A DNA stretch of 64,000 nt, from assembly GCF_900114255.1 (NCBI RefSeq), contig NZ_FOSL01000007.1, positions 62,001 to 126,000 of the forward strand, given 5' to 3'. Shown in pieces: positions 16,012 to 24,155 of this stretch. The notes under the pieces were generated by a model. It saw only the letters and a program-made list of their open reading frames with translations. It made no database searches and was not told the DNA's origin. Positions within the stretch are counted from its first letter, which is position 1, and every line of letters starts with the position of its first letter. Made by a program: the position numbers and the translations under genes. The DNA comes from Neomesorhizobium albiziae (GTDB taxonomy: Bacteria > Pseudomonadota > Alphaproteobacteria > Rhizobiales > Rhizobiaceae).

Positions 16012-18021
16012 TCAAATATGGTCGCGCGCGATGATTTCCTCGAAATTGCGCTGGAAGACGACCGTATCGCCTTCGAAGGCGACGATCCTGCCCGTCAAAT
16101 GGAAATTTTGCGCGTCGGATCGCATTTTCGCGAAAGTTTCGGTCCTCACCGACCATTCATTTCGCGACAAGGTTTGCGTCCAGTGTGTTTCGCCCTCGGC
16201 GGAGAGCGGGTCGGCGGGGTCGATCCTCCAGACTTCCCGCGCAATGCCGCCATTGACGAGGCCGTGGTCGCTGTCACGCACTTCGCCGAAGTCGTCGACG
16301 ATGCTCAGCATCACAGATCCGGTTGCCGGATCGCGATCGACGCTGCGGCTGTTGGAGCTTTCGCGAAGTGTCTCCACCTTCCAGGGCGCGGCGCCTTCCG
16401 GTTCGGGAAACGACACGTCGTCGACGATGCCAGGCGCGCGGATCGGCAGTTCGACCATGCCTGCGGACAGTGTCAGCGTGACCGGTTCGGGCGACGGCCA
16501 GACCAGCGGCCAATAGGTTGAAGAGACGGCCACACGCAGGCTGTGGCCGGCAGCGACGCGGTATGCGATGTCGTCGAGTTTCAGCACGATGTCCATCGTC
16601 TTTCCGGGCACCACCTCCTGTGGGAGTTCGTGGCTGTCGCGGTGGCAGAGATTGAGCACCCCGTAGCTGATGCGTGTCGAGGCACCGTCCGGCTGCACGT
16701 CGCAGAGCCTGACGGCGACCATGGCGCGCCGACGGTCGGCCGCGAGTTTCAGCCGGATGACCGGCGACCCCACGATATCGAGCGGGCCTTCCAGCGGTTG
16801 GGAATCGAAACGCGCCGACCTTTCGTCATCGATGCGCTGGTCGCCGGGCAGTTCCGGGCCCAGCCAGATCGCGCAATATTCACCGCTCGCCATGCCGCAG
16901 TCCTGCGGCGAGGCGATATGTGTTGCCGACAGGGCCACCGGTCCTTTCGCCAGCACACCGTCATTGCCAAGATGCAGGCGCGACACAGAAATATCGGGCG
17001 AGCCCCACCCTTCGGTGGCGATCCAGCGGCCCGGGCGCTCCTCGTACCAATCTCGCGGCGGCACCGAATCCATGACGTAGACACGCATCGCGGGTTCGGC
17101 GTCGACGCCGGTATCGACGCCTTTCAGCCAGCGGTCCCACCAACGCAGCGCCTCCTGCAGAAAGCCGATGGCCGGGTTGGGCACGGCGAAATGCGGGTAT
17201 TTGTGGATCCACGGGCCAATGATGCCTTTCGCCGGCGCCTGGATATTATCGACGATACGGGCGACCGCATTCTTGTAGGCATCGCCCCAGCCGCCCACGG
17301 CGAGGGTGGCGGCCTTGATCGCTGAAAAATCTTCGCAGACCGAACCGCGTTTCCAATAGACGTCACGGCGCTGGTGCTTCAGCCAGACGGCGGGCAGGAA
17401 GGGTTCGTGTTCAAGCCGGTCGAACCACATATCGCGCCATCTGTTGTCGCCCGCCAAAGCCGGGTCCGGCGGCCGGGACGAATAAGAGAGCATCGTGGCG
17501 CCCCAGCCCATGTTTTCGTTGAGCAGCAACCCGCCCTTGTAGTGGATGTCGTCGGCATAACGGTCGTCCGTGGAACACAGCGTAATTATCGCCTTGAGTG
17601 CTGGCGGCTGTTTCGCGGCGACTTGCAGCGCATTGAAACCACCCCAGGAAATGCCCATCATGCCCACTGTGCCGGAACACCAGGGTTGCGCCGTGGCCCA
17701 GGCGATGACGTCGCAGGCATCCTGCAGTTCCTGCTCGCTGTACTCGTCCTCCATGATGCCTTCGGAATCGCCATTGCCGCGCATGTCGACGCGGATCGAC
17801 GCATAGCCGTGGCCGGCGAAATATGGGTGAGTGAGGCAATCGCGCGCCGTGGTGCCGTCGCGCTTGCGGTAGGGCAAGTGCTCAAGGATCGCCGGCACCG
17901 GATTTCTATCGGCATCCTCGGGCATCCATATGCGTGCCGAGAGACGGCACCCGTCGGGCATGACGATGCCGATATCCGGGAATTCAACGACTTTTCGGGG
18001 GAAATCGGTGACGGTTTTCAA
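16012..18021 (-). CDS. CocE/NonD family hydrolase (X-Pro dipeptidyl-peptidase fold)
   Basis: 669 residues using TTG 18021 as start (KTVTDFPRKVVEF follows), which has GGTGGAG 8 bp upstream; ATG 18051 in frame would add ten residues and is the alternative. The N-terminal alpha/beta hydrolase domain shows PAILEHLPYRKRDGT, RVDMRGNGDSEG and the nucleophile elbow GMMGISWGGFNALQ. The C-terminal third is the jelly-roll domain typical of cocaine esterase, glutaryl-7-ACA acylase and X-Pro peptidases. These enzymes cut ester or amide bonds in small molecules. It lies upstream of the ABC importer operon on the same strand, so it may process the imported compound. No export signal is seen. Confidence 0.85.
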   Translation of the reverse strand: MKTVTDFPRKVVEFPDIGIVMPDGCRLSARIWMPEDADRNPVPAILEHLPYRKRDGTTARDCLTHPYFAGHGYASIRVDMRGNGDSEGIMEDEYSEQELQDACDVIAWATAQPWCSGTVGMMGISWGGFNALQVAAKQPPALKAIITLCSTDDRYADDIHYKGGLLLNENMGWGATMLSYSSRPPDPALAGDNRWRDMWFDRLEHEPFLPAVWLKHQRRDVYWKRGSVCEDFSAIKAATLAVGGWGDAYKNAVARIVDNIQAPAKGIIGPWIHKYPHFAVPNPAIGFLQEALRWWDRWLKGVDTGVDAEPAMRVYVMDSVPPRDWYEERPGRWIATEGWGSPDISVSRLHLGNDGVLAKGPVALSATHIASPQDCGMASGEYCAIWLGPELPGDQRIDDERSARFDSQPLEGPLDIVGSPVIRLKLAADRRRAMVAVRLCDVQPDGASTRISYGVLNLCHRDSHELPQEVVPGKTMDIVLKLDDIAYRVAAGHSLRVAVSSTYWPLVWPSPEPVTLTLSAGMVELPIRAPGIVDDVSFPEPEGAAPWKVETLRESSNSRSVDRDPATGSVMLSIVDDFGEVRDSDHGLVNGGIAREVWRIDPADPLSAEGETHWTQTLSRNEWSVRTETFAKMRSDAQNFHLTGRIVAFEGDTVVFQRNFEEIIARDHI

Positions 18022-18128
18022 GCGGCATGCTCCACCGTCAAAGTGGCGCATATGGCGTCGACGGATGCAAGCCGGACCGGCGACGGCCAATGTCGCCGAT
18101 GCGACTTCATGAGCGCATACTGCGTCCG

Positions 18129-18157
18129 TTGAAAAGACCTCTTTAGAGTGCTATTTA
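18129..18157 (+). promoter_or_regulatory. Candidate promoter of the toxin-antitoxin operon
   Basis: TTGAAA (18129-18134), 17-bp spacer, TATTTA (18152-18157), placed 22 bp before the antitoxin ATG at 18180. The spacer contains the short palindrome CTCT-TT-AGAG, and ACCT (18137-18140) faces AGGT further down (18158-18161), possible contacts for antitoxin autoregulation. Confidence 0.4.
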
Positions 18158-18179
18158 AGGTGCCGTGAAAGGATCTCCC

Positions 18180-18428
18180 ATGACTCATACGATTCTCGCG
18201 GAAATCACCGCCAGCGTATCCGAATTGAAGAAAAACCCCATGGGCACGGTCGCTGCCGGCGACGGTTTCCCTGTCGCGATCCTAAACCGTAACGAGCCTG
18301 CGTTTTATTGTGTGCCCGCCAAAGCCTTCGAAGCGATGATGGACAGGCTTGAGGACATCGAACTCAACGCGATCGCCGACGCCCGAAAAGATGAGGAACG
18401 CATAAAAGTCGACCTCGATGAAATATGA
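18180..18428 (+). CDS. Type II antitoxin, Phd/YefM or RelB-like
   Basis: 82 residues from ATG 18180, which has AAAGGA at 18168-18173; an in-frame GTG at 18165 lies before that site and is less likely. The N-terminal half (ILAEITASVSELKKNPMGTVAAGDGFPVAILNR is the region; key parts are SVSELKKNP and VAILNRNEPAFYCVPAKAFEAMM) resembles Phd/YefM DNA-binding domains, and the acidic C-terminus (DEERIKVDLDEI) would wrap the toxin. Its last 11 bp overlap the toxin gene, the usual coupling. It should neutralise the toxin and repress the shared promoter. Confidence 0.82.
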   Translation: MTHTILAEITASVSELKKNPMGTVAAGDGFPVAILNRNEPAFYCVPAKAFEAMMDRLEDIELNAIADARKDEERIKVDLDEI

Positions 18429-18699
18429 GGTCGAGTTCCTTACCTCTGCCTTGAAGGAATGGAAAAAGCTCGACACCAACACGCGCGATCAGTTTCGCAA
18501 GAAGCTGAAGGAGCGGTGCGGGAGTCCGCGAGTACCTTCAGCGAAGCTCCGGGACTCCAAGGATCGTTACAAGATCAAGCTGCGCAGCGCCGGATACCGC
18601 CTGGTTTACGAGGTGATCGACGACAAACTGGTCGTGTTGGTGATTGCCGTCGGTAAGCGCGATCGCTTCGACATTTACGAGAAAGCGAAATCGCGCTGA
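18418..18699 (+). CDS. RelE/ParE-family toxin
   Basis: 93 residues, the typical size of a RelE-type toxin. Recognisable features: the N-terminal YEVEFLTSALKEWKKLD helix-strand pattern, KLRDSKDRYKIKLRSAGYRLVYEV (the central strands, broken here as KLRDSKDRYKIKL then AGYRLVYEV), and the basic C-terminal VIAVGKRDRFDIYEKAK. The basic residues in the last strand are those used for mRNA cleavage by RelE toxins, with the final Tyr at the expected position. It overlaps the antitoxin gene by 11 bp. Ribosome-dependent mRNA cleavage is the family role; gyrase poisoning (ParE) is less likely. Confidence 0.83.
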   Translation: MKYEVEFLTSALKEWKKLDTNTRDQFRKKLKERCGSPRVPSAKLRDSKDRYKIKLRSAGYRLVYEVIDDKLVVLVIAVGKRDRFDIYEKAKSR

Positions 18700-18707
18700 C
18701 GTGCGTT

Positions 18708-19301
18708 TCAATTCAGCGGGATGTCGTTCTCGGCCTTGCTGTCCTGATATTCACCCGACAGTTCGTCGTAGCGGGCCGCTATCGCTGAAGCGCGGGCTTC
18801 CAGCCTTTCGCGTTCGGCCTGCGGCAGCTCGCGCACCAGCTTTCGCAGCGAATAGCTTTTCCAGTAGGCGTTTTCGGCATTGTAGCCTCCCGGATCGAGG
18901 GTGAAGACCTCTTTCAGGATCTTCAGGTCGTGCGGGATGGCGAATGAGTCGCGCGAATCCTCGTGGCTGAAGAGATAGTAGAAATTGTCGAAGCCGGTCC
19001 AGGTGATCGCGGACAGGCAGAGCGAGCAGGGCTCGTGCGTGGACACGAAGATGCAGTCCCTGGTGTCCGGGCGGTCTGCCTTTGGCATCTCGTAAAACCG
19101 CTTCAGGCAATGGACCTCACCGTGCCAGAGTGGGTTCTCCATCTCGTTGTTGGTTTCGGCCAGCACGAGCGAACGGTCATCCTTCCTCAGGATGGCGGCG
19201 CCGAACAGCTTGTTGCCTCGGGCCACGCCATCGGCGGTCTTCGGTACGATGTCGTCTTCGATAACGTCGAACAGGCGGTCGATAAGCGAAATATCAGGCA
19301 T
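18708..19301 (-). CDS. CDA-fold zinc deaminase, nucleobase deaminase candidate
   Basis: 197 residues from ATG 19301. The zinc and catalytic motifs of the cytidine/deoxycytidylate deaminase superfamily are intact: H60-G-E62 in LWHGEVHCL and PCxxC in HEPCSLCLSA (C92, C95). The N-terminal strand pattern (GNKLFGAAILRKDDRSLVLAETNNEMENP) is like small guanine or nucleobase deaminases, given here in parts: GAAILRKDD and ETNNEMENP. It starts 2 bp after the allA stop, as last gene of the puuE-uraD/allE/allA operon, so it likely acts on a purine or related base. A separate amidohydrolase-type guanine deaminase lies at 29882, so this one probably has a different or overlapping substrate. Confidence 0.75.
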   Translation of the reverse strand: MPDISLIDRLFDVIEDDIVPKTADGVARGNKLFGAAILRKDDRSLVLAETNNEMENPLWHGEVHCLKRFYEMPKADRPDTRDCIFVSTHEPCSLCLSAITWTGFDNFYYLFSHEDSRDSFAIPHDLKILKEVFTLDPGGYNAENAYWKSYSLRKLVRELPQAERERLEARASAIAARYDELSGEYQDSKAENDIPLN

Positions 19302-19303
19302 GG

Positions 19304-19819
19304 TCAGACGGTTTCCGGCAGGTGGATTTCGTAAGGATGCGAAAAATAGAATTCTTCGAGATTGGAGCCGTCGCCGCCGCGGTCGACGACGAGGAAGTCC
19401 TGCGGCCCGCCGATTGGAGTCAGGACACCATGCCATAGGTTGCGGGGGTAGTTCACGCCTTGGCCGGGGCGGGTCAGAAAAGCATGCGGGGCGCCCGGAC
19501 CGTCCTTATCATCAGGGCAGACGACGATGAGGAAAGGCCGCGGCGACAGCGGGATGAAAGCCTGGCTGCCCAGCGGATGGCGCTCGACCATCGAGAGCTG
19601 CAGCGGGAAGCTGTAGGGCGTGCCTTTGAAGATGTTGATGATGACGCTTCCGTTCGGCCCGCCGGCCTCCGCCGTGGCCAGCGCATGGTAGCGTTCGCAC
19701 CGGCCGTTGTTGATCGGATAATGGTGCGCACCTTCGGTTTCGATGACCTCGCCGAACCGGGCGAAGGCCTCGCGGGTGAGTGGCTGTGCTTTGATGATAC
19801 GGTCCACGCGCAAATCCAT
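19304..19819 (-). CDS. allA: Ureidoglycolate lyase
   Basis: 171 residues from ATG 19819. Family signatures: FARFGEVIE, NNGRCERYHALA, PYSFPLQLSMVERHPLGSQAF (central cupin strand), FLTRPGQGVNYPRNLWHG and FLVVDRGGDGSNLEEF. AllA splits (S)-ureidoglycolate into glyoxylate and urea, the last step of ureide breakdown. The gene sits 8 bp after allE and 2 bp before the deaminase gene, in a four-gene minus-strand operon. Confidence 0.92.
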   Translation of the reverse strand: MDLRVDRIIKAQPLTREAFARFGEVIETEGAHHYPINNGRCERYHALATAEAGGPNGSVIINIFKGTPYSFPLQLSMVERHPLGSQAFIPLSPRPFLIVVCPDDKDGPGAPHAFLTRPGQGVNYPRNLWHGVLTPIGGPQDFLVVDRGGDGSNLEEFYFSHPYEIHLPETV

Positions 19820-19827
19820 CCTACCCG

Positions 19828-20682
19828 CTAGCCCCTTGTGAATGGCGTACCGAGCTTCATGTGCCGGTTGACGTCCTTGTAGAGAAGGTAGCGGAAATTG
19901 CCGGGGCCGCCGGCATAACAGGCCTGCGGACAGAAGGCGCGCAGCCACATGTAGTCGCCAGCCTGAACCTCCACCCAGTCCTGGTTGAGGCGGTACACCG
20001 CCTTGCCCTCCAGCACGTAGAGCCCGTGTTCCATCACATGCGTCTCGGGGAAGGGGATGACGCCGCCGGGGCCGATGGTGACGATAGTGACGTGCATGTC
20101 GTGGCGCAGGTCCGCCGGGTCGACGAAGCGGGTCGTGGCCCATTTGCCATCGGTGTCCGGCATCTCGGTCGGGGCGATGTCGTTCTCGTTGGCGAAGATC
20201 GGCGCCGGCGCCTCGATGCCTTCGACGAACTCATAGGCCTTGCGCACCCAGTGGAAGCGGGCTGTGCTGCCGCTTTCGTTGCGCAGGCTCCATTTGGCCG
20301 CCGGCGGCAGGAAGGCATAGCCACCCGGCTTCATCACATGGCTCTTGCCGTCGAGGCGCACGGTGATCTCGCCCTCGACCACGAACAGCACGCCCTCCGC
20401 TCCGGCATCCGGCTCCGGCCGGTCGCTGCCGCCGCCCGGCTGCACTTCCATGACGTATTGCGAGAAGGTCTCGGCAAAGCCGGACAGCGGCCGGGCGATG
20501 ATCCACAGCCGCGTCTTGTCCCAGAAGGGCAGGTACGACGCGACGATATCGCTGAATTCGCGCCTGGGGATCACCGCATAGGCTTCCGTGAATACGGCGC
20601 GGTCTGTGATCAGGTCGGTCTGCGGCGGCAATCCGCCCTTCGGCGCGTAATAGGTGCGGTCGGTCATCTTCATCATATCCAT
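19828..20682 (-). CDS. allE: (S)-ureidoglycine aminohydrolase
   Basis: 284 residues, a double-cupin protein of the YlbA/AllE family that deaminates (S)-ureidoglycine to ureidoglycolate using manganese. Motifs: RTYYAPKGGLPPQTDLITDR at the N-terminus, SQYVMEVQPGGGSDRPEPD, and the C-terminal metal site around FPETHVMEHGLYVLEGKAVY (Glu-x-His-x5-type ligands), then CPQACYAGGPGNFRYLLYKDVNRH. Several ATGs lie close together at the 5-prime end (MDMM, then M6); the first is used here. It is between puuE-uraD and allA. Confidence 0.92.
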   Translation of the reverse strand: MDMMKMTDRTYYAPKGGLPPQTDLITDRAVFTEAYAVIPRREFSDIVASYLPFWDKTRLWIIARPLSGFAETFSQYVMEVQPGGGSDRPEPDAGAEGVLFVVEGEITVRLDGKSHVMKPGGYAFLPPAAKWSLRNESGSTARFHWVRKAYEFVEGIEAPAPIFANENDIAPTEMPDTDGKWATTRFVDPADLRHDMHVTIVTIGPGGVIPFPETHVMEHGLYVLEGKAVYRLNQDWVEVQAGDYMWLRAFCPQACYAGGPGNFRYLLYKDVNRHMKLGTPFTRG

Positions 20683-20692
20683 CGGTTCAGAC

Positions 20693-22126
20693 CTATGCGG
20701 GCAAGATTTCTTTCAGGCGCAGAAGCGCGATGCGCTCCACTTGCCGGCAGGCGGTGTCGAACTCGGTGCGGCGATCGTTGCCGATGCGGCTTTCGAAGGC
20801 GGCGAGTATCTCGTCCTTGCTCTTGCCTTTCACCGCGATGATGAAGGGGAAGCCGAAGGTGGTGACATAGGCCGCGTTGAGTTTCGAGAACAGTTCGCGT
20901 TCGTTGTCGGTCAAGGCATCGAGGCCGGCGGAAGCCTGTTCCTTTGTCGATTCTTCGGTCAGCCGCCTGGCTTGGGCCAGCTTGCCAGCGAGGTCGGGGT
21001 GGGCGGTGAGCACGCCCAGCCGTTCCTTTTCGCTGGCTGAGCGGAAAACGCGGCAAAGCGCATTGTGCAGGCCGCCGGCGGTATCATGCGCAGGGCCGAG
21101 TTCCAACCTGAAGGCACGTTCGGCGATCCATGGCGAATGTTCGAAGATGCTGCCGAACCGCTCCACGAACTCCGGTTCAGCCAGGCGTGAGGGACGCAAT
21201 GCCCGCGCTTGGTAGGGATGCTGCGCACGCCAGTGTTCGGCAATGTCGATGCGACGGGCGAGCCAGACCTGGTCGTGCGACTTCACGTAGTCGATGAAGC
21301 GCTGCAGGGCTGCGGCGCGGCCAGGCCGGCCTATCAGCCGGCAGTGCAGGCCTATGCTCATCATGCCCTGCCGCCCGGCCTGGCCCTCGGCATAGAGCGT
21401 ATCGAACGCATCCTTCAGATAGGCGAAGAACTGGTCGCCTGAGTTGAAGCCCTGCGGTGTGGCGAAACGCATGTCGTTGGCATCAAGCGTGTAGGGGATG
21501 ATCAGCTGCGGCGGGATGGCGTTGCCATGGCCGTCGTGATCGAGCCAATAGGGCAGGTCGTCGTCATAGGTATCCGAAATGTAGGCGAAACCACCTTCCT
21601 CGGCGACAAGACGAACGGTGTTGACCGACGTGCGGCCCGTGTACCACCCGGTCGGACGCTCGCCGGTCACTTGCGCGTGGAGCGCGATCGCCTCCTCGAC
21701 GTGGCGGCGCTCGTCTTCGGCGGCGTAGTCGCGGTAATCGATCCATTTCAGGCCATGGGAGGCGATTTCCCAGCCGGCCTGCTGCATGGCGGTTACCTGA
21801 TCCGGCGAGCGAGCGAGCGCTGTGGCGACTCCGTAGACGGTGACCGGGACTTCTGCTGCGGTGAACATGCGATGGAGCCGCCAGAAGCCGGCGCGGGCGC
21901 CGTATTCGTAGATAGATTCCATGTTCCAGTGGCGAAGTCCTTGCCAGGGCGCGGCGCCGACGATCTCGGACAGGAACGCTTCGGAGGCCGCATCGCCGTG
22001 AAGGACACAGTTTTCACCGCCCTCCTCGTAGTTGACGACGAACTGCACGCACACTTTTGCGCCATCTGGCCATTTCGGGTCCGGCGGATTGGCGCCGTAG
22101 CCACGCATGTCGCGTTGGTATCGCAT
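20693..22126 (-). CDS. puuE: Bifunctional allantoinase PuuE / OHCU decarboxylase fusion
   Basis: 477 residues from ATG 22126 (MRYQRDMRGYG). Residues 1 to about 300 are a polysaccharide-deacetylase-fold allantoinase of the PuuE type: VQFVVNYEEGGENCVLHGD, WEIASHGLKWIDYRDY, GWYTGRTSVNT and ISDTYDDDLPYW. From about residue 315 a 2-oxo-4-hydroxy-4-carboxy-5-ureidoimidazoline decarboxylase (UraD) follows: FVERFGSIFEHSPWIAERA, AHPDLAG and the GFPFIIAVKGKSKDEIL block. The fusion therefore covers two successive steps, OHCU to (S)-allantoin and allantoin to allantoate. Such fusions are known in alphaproteobacteria. It is the first gene of the minus-strand ureide operon, divergent from uraH. Confidence 0.9.
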   Translation of the reverse strand: MRYQRDMRGYGANPPDPKWPDGAKVCVQFVVNYEEGGENCVLHGDAASEAFLSEIVGAAPWQGLRHWNMESIYEYGARAGFWRLHRMFTAAEVPVTVYGVATALARSPDQVTAMQQAGWEIASHGLKWIDYRDYAAEDERRHVEEAIALHAQVTGERPTGWYTGRTSVNTVRLVAEEGGFAYISDTYDDDLPYWLDHDGHGNAIPPQLIIPYTLDANDMRFATPQGFNSGDQFFAYLKDAFDTLYAEGQAGRQGMMSIGLHCRLIGRPGRAAALQRFIDYVKSHDQVWLARRIDIAEHWRAQHPYQARALRPSRLAEPEFVERFGSIFEHSPWIAERAFRLELGPAHDTAGGLHNALCRVFRSASEKERLGVLTAHPDLAGKLAQARRLTEESTKEQASAGLDALTDNERELFSKLNAAYVTTFGFPFIIAVKGKSKDEILAAFESRIGNDRRTEFDTACRQVERIALLRLKEILPA

Positions 22127-22300
22127 ATCCCTCAACCTGCATGCTCCCGATTGCTTGCATAAGATTATCGGAAGGGGTCGGCCAACATTCCCCCCAAAAT
22201 TTTTGAAAGTCTTTTTGTGGCCCTCTGCTTCACCGGGACTTATGCATGGCATTTAATTGGCGCACAATTGATCGTTCGTGTTCGGATGCAGGGAGGCAGA
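22127..22300. promoter_or_regulatory. Divergent promoter region, puuE-uraD and uraH-xdhAB
   Basis: 174-bp spacer between two divergent purine operons. TGCATAAG at 22156-22163 is repeated in reverse as CTTATGCA at 22239-22246, and TTTTTGAAAGTC at 22200-22211 recurs upstream of the urate hydroxylase gene at 28552-28563. These are candidate sites for a common purine regulator, possibly the LysR protein at 27570. Confidence 0.4.
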
Positions 22301-22666
22301 ATGTCGAAGACTGATAGCGGGCGGCTGACGACCCACGTTCTGGATACCGCTTCCGGAAAGCCGGCTGCCGGGCTGTCGATCTCGCTTTTCCGTATAGAGG
22401 ACGACGCCCGCACACACCTCAAGACCGTATGGACCAACGCCGACGGACGTTGCGATCAGCCACTGTTGCAAGGCGACGAATTTGTCACCGGCGACTACGA
22501 ACTGCTGTTCCAGGCGGGCGACTATTTGCGGGCGCAAGGAGCGAAGCTGCCGCGGCCTGCGTTCCTTGACATCGTGCCGATCCGCTTCGGCATGGCCGAG
22601 CGGGTACATTACCACGTGCCGCTGCTCATCTCGCCCTACGGCTATTCGACTTATCGGGGAAGCTGA
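22301..22666 (+). CDS. uraH: 5-hydroxyisourate hydrolase (transthyretin-like)
   Basis: 121 residues from ATG 22301, preceded by GGGAGG. The transthyretin-like HIUase family is diagnosed by [20 protein letters not shown] (N-terminal histidine), [13 protein letters not shown] (arginine) and the C-terminal tetrapeptide YRGS with [16 protein letters not shown] before it. It hydrolyses 5-hydroxyisourate, made by urate oxidase, to OHCU. An upstream in-frame extension to 22217 lacks similarity. First gene of the uraH-xdhA-xdhB operon; xdhA begins 3 bp after its stop. Confidence 0.93.
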   Translation: MSKTDSGRLTTHVLDTASGKPAAGLSISLFRIEDDARTHLKTVWTNADGRCDQPLLQGDEFVTGDYELLFQAGDYLRAQGAKLPRPAFLDIVPIRFGMAERVHYHVPLLISPYGYSTYRGS

Positions 22667-22669
22667 GCC

Positions 22670-24148
22670 ATGGCGATCAAGACCCGCACCGAAATCCGCT
22701 TCCTGCTTAACAGCGAGACTGTGACGCTGAAGGACGTGGCTCCCGATGAAACGCTGCTCGACTATCTCAGGCTCCGCCGCTCGCTGCGGGGTTCCAAGGA
22801 AGGCTGCGCGGAAGGCGATTGCGGCGCCTGCACGGTGCTGGTCGGCCGGTTGAGCGACGGCAAGCTCGTGTATGAAAGCGTCAATGCCTGCATCCGATTC
22901 ATGGGTTCGCTCGACGGCCTGCATGTGGTGACGATCGAGCACCTGGGCGGCGAGGGCGGGAACCTGCATCCGGTGCAGCAGGCGATGGTCGATTTCCATG
23001 GTTCGCAATGCGGCTTCTGCACACCCGGCTTCGTGATGTCGCTCTATGGCTTGTGGATGAGGAGTCCGGAGCCGGGGGACGCAGCCATTGAAAAGGCGCT
23101 GCAGGGCAATCTTTGCCGCTGTACCGGCTACGAGGCGATCGTTCGCGCCGCAAAGGCTATCTCCAGCTATGGCAAGGCGGCAAAGGACCCGCTGGCCGCG
23201 GAACGCTCCAGGGTTGCCGCCAGATTGCAGGAGTGGCGCGACGGCTCGCGCGTCGAGATCGGCATCGGCGATGCACGGTTTGCCATTCCGGGAAACGTCG
23301 ACGATTTCGCTACGATCCTGGAGGCTGCGCCGAAAGCCACCGTGGTCGCCGGCTCGACCGATGTCGGGCTGTGGGTGACGAAACATATGAGGGAGATCTC
23401 GCCCGCCATCTTCATCGGCAATCTCGACGGGCTGCAGACAATTTCGGAAAAGGATGGCGTCATCAGCATCGGTGCCGGCGTCACTTATACCGACGCGTTC
23501 GAGCTGCTGTCGAAGCGCATCCCGGCATTCGGCCCGCTGATCGACCGCATCGGCGGCGAGCAGGTACGCAACATGGGCACGATCGGCGGCAACATCGCCA
23601 ATGGTTCGCCGATCGGCGACATGCCGCCGCCGCTGATTGCGCTTGGCGCGACGCTGACGCTGCGCAAAGGCCGGAAACGCAGGACGATTCCACTGGAAAA
23701 ATTCTTCGTCGCCTACGGCAAGCAGGACCGGCTGCCGGGCGAATTCGTCGAGGCAGTGCACGTGCCTGTGCCGGCCAAATCAGCCAAATTCGCGATCTAC
23801 AAGATCACCAAGCGGCGCGACGAGGACATCACCGCTGCACTCGGCGCGTTTTATCTGACGCTCGCGAGGAATGGCATGGTGGAAAATATCCGTATCGCCT
23901 ATGGCGGCATGGCGGCAACGCCGAAGCGTGCGACAGCGGTGGAAAGGGCCCTGACTGGCAAACCATGGTCGGCTGCGACGGTCGAGGCCGCGCTCAGGGC
24001 CTACGCCGCCGATTTCACGCCGCTGACCGATATGCGGGCTTCCGCCGAATACCGGGCCTTGGCGGCGCGCAACCTGCTCAGGCGGTTCTTCGTCGAAACG
24101 CAAGGGGGCAAGGCGCCGCTCCAGGTTTCGCGGACAGAGGCGGCGTGA
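22670..24148 (+). CDS. xdhA: Xanthine dehydrogenase small subunit (FeS and FAD domains)
   Basis: 492 residues. The N-terminal plant-type [2Fe-2S] cluster is C46, C51, C54 (EGCAEGDCGACTV) with C74; the second cluster uses C114, C117 (QCGFCTPG) and C149, C151 (NLCRCTGY). From about residue 190 a FAD-binding domain of the molybdopterin dehydrogenase type follows (VVAGSTDVGLWVTK, MGTIGGNIANGSPIGDMPP). It passes electrons from the molybdenum subunit to NAD. It belongs with xdhB, 7 bp downstream, and the maturation protein xdhC. Confidence 0.95.
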   Translation: MAIKTRTEIRFLLNSETVTLKDVAPDETLLDYLRLRRSLRGSKEGCAEGDCGACTVLVGRLSDGKLVYESVNACIRFMGSLDGLHVVTIEHLGGEGGNLHPVQQAMVDFHGSQCGFCTPGFVMSLYGLWMRSPEPGDAAIEKALQGNLCRCTGYEAIVRAAKAISSYGKAAKDPLAAERSRVAARLQEWRDGSRVEIGIGDARFAIPGNVDDFATILEAAPKATVVAGSTDVGLWVTKHMREISPAIFIGNLDGLQTISEKDGVISIGAGVTYTDAFELLSKRIPAFGPLIDRIGGEQVRNMGTIGGNIANGSPIGDMPPPLIALGATLTLRKGRKRRTIPLEKFFVAYGKQDRLPGEFVEAVHVPVPAKSAKFAIYKITKRRDEDITAALGAFYLTLARNGMVENIRIAYGGMAATPKRATAVERALTGKPWSAATVEAALRAYAADFTPLTDMRASAEYRALAARNLLRRFFVETQGGKAPLQVSRTEAA

Positions 24149-24155
24149 GGCAGAG

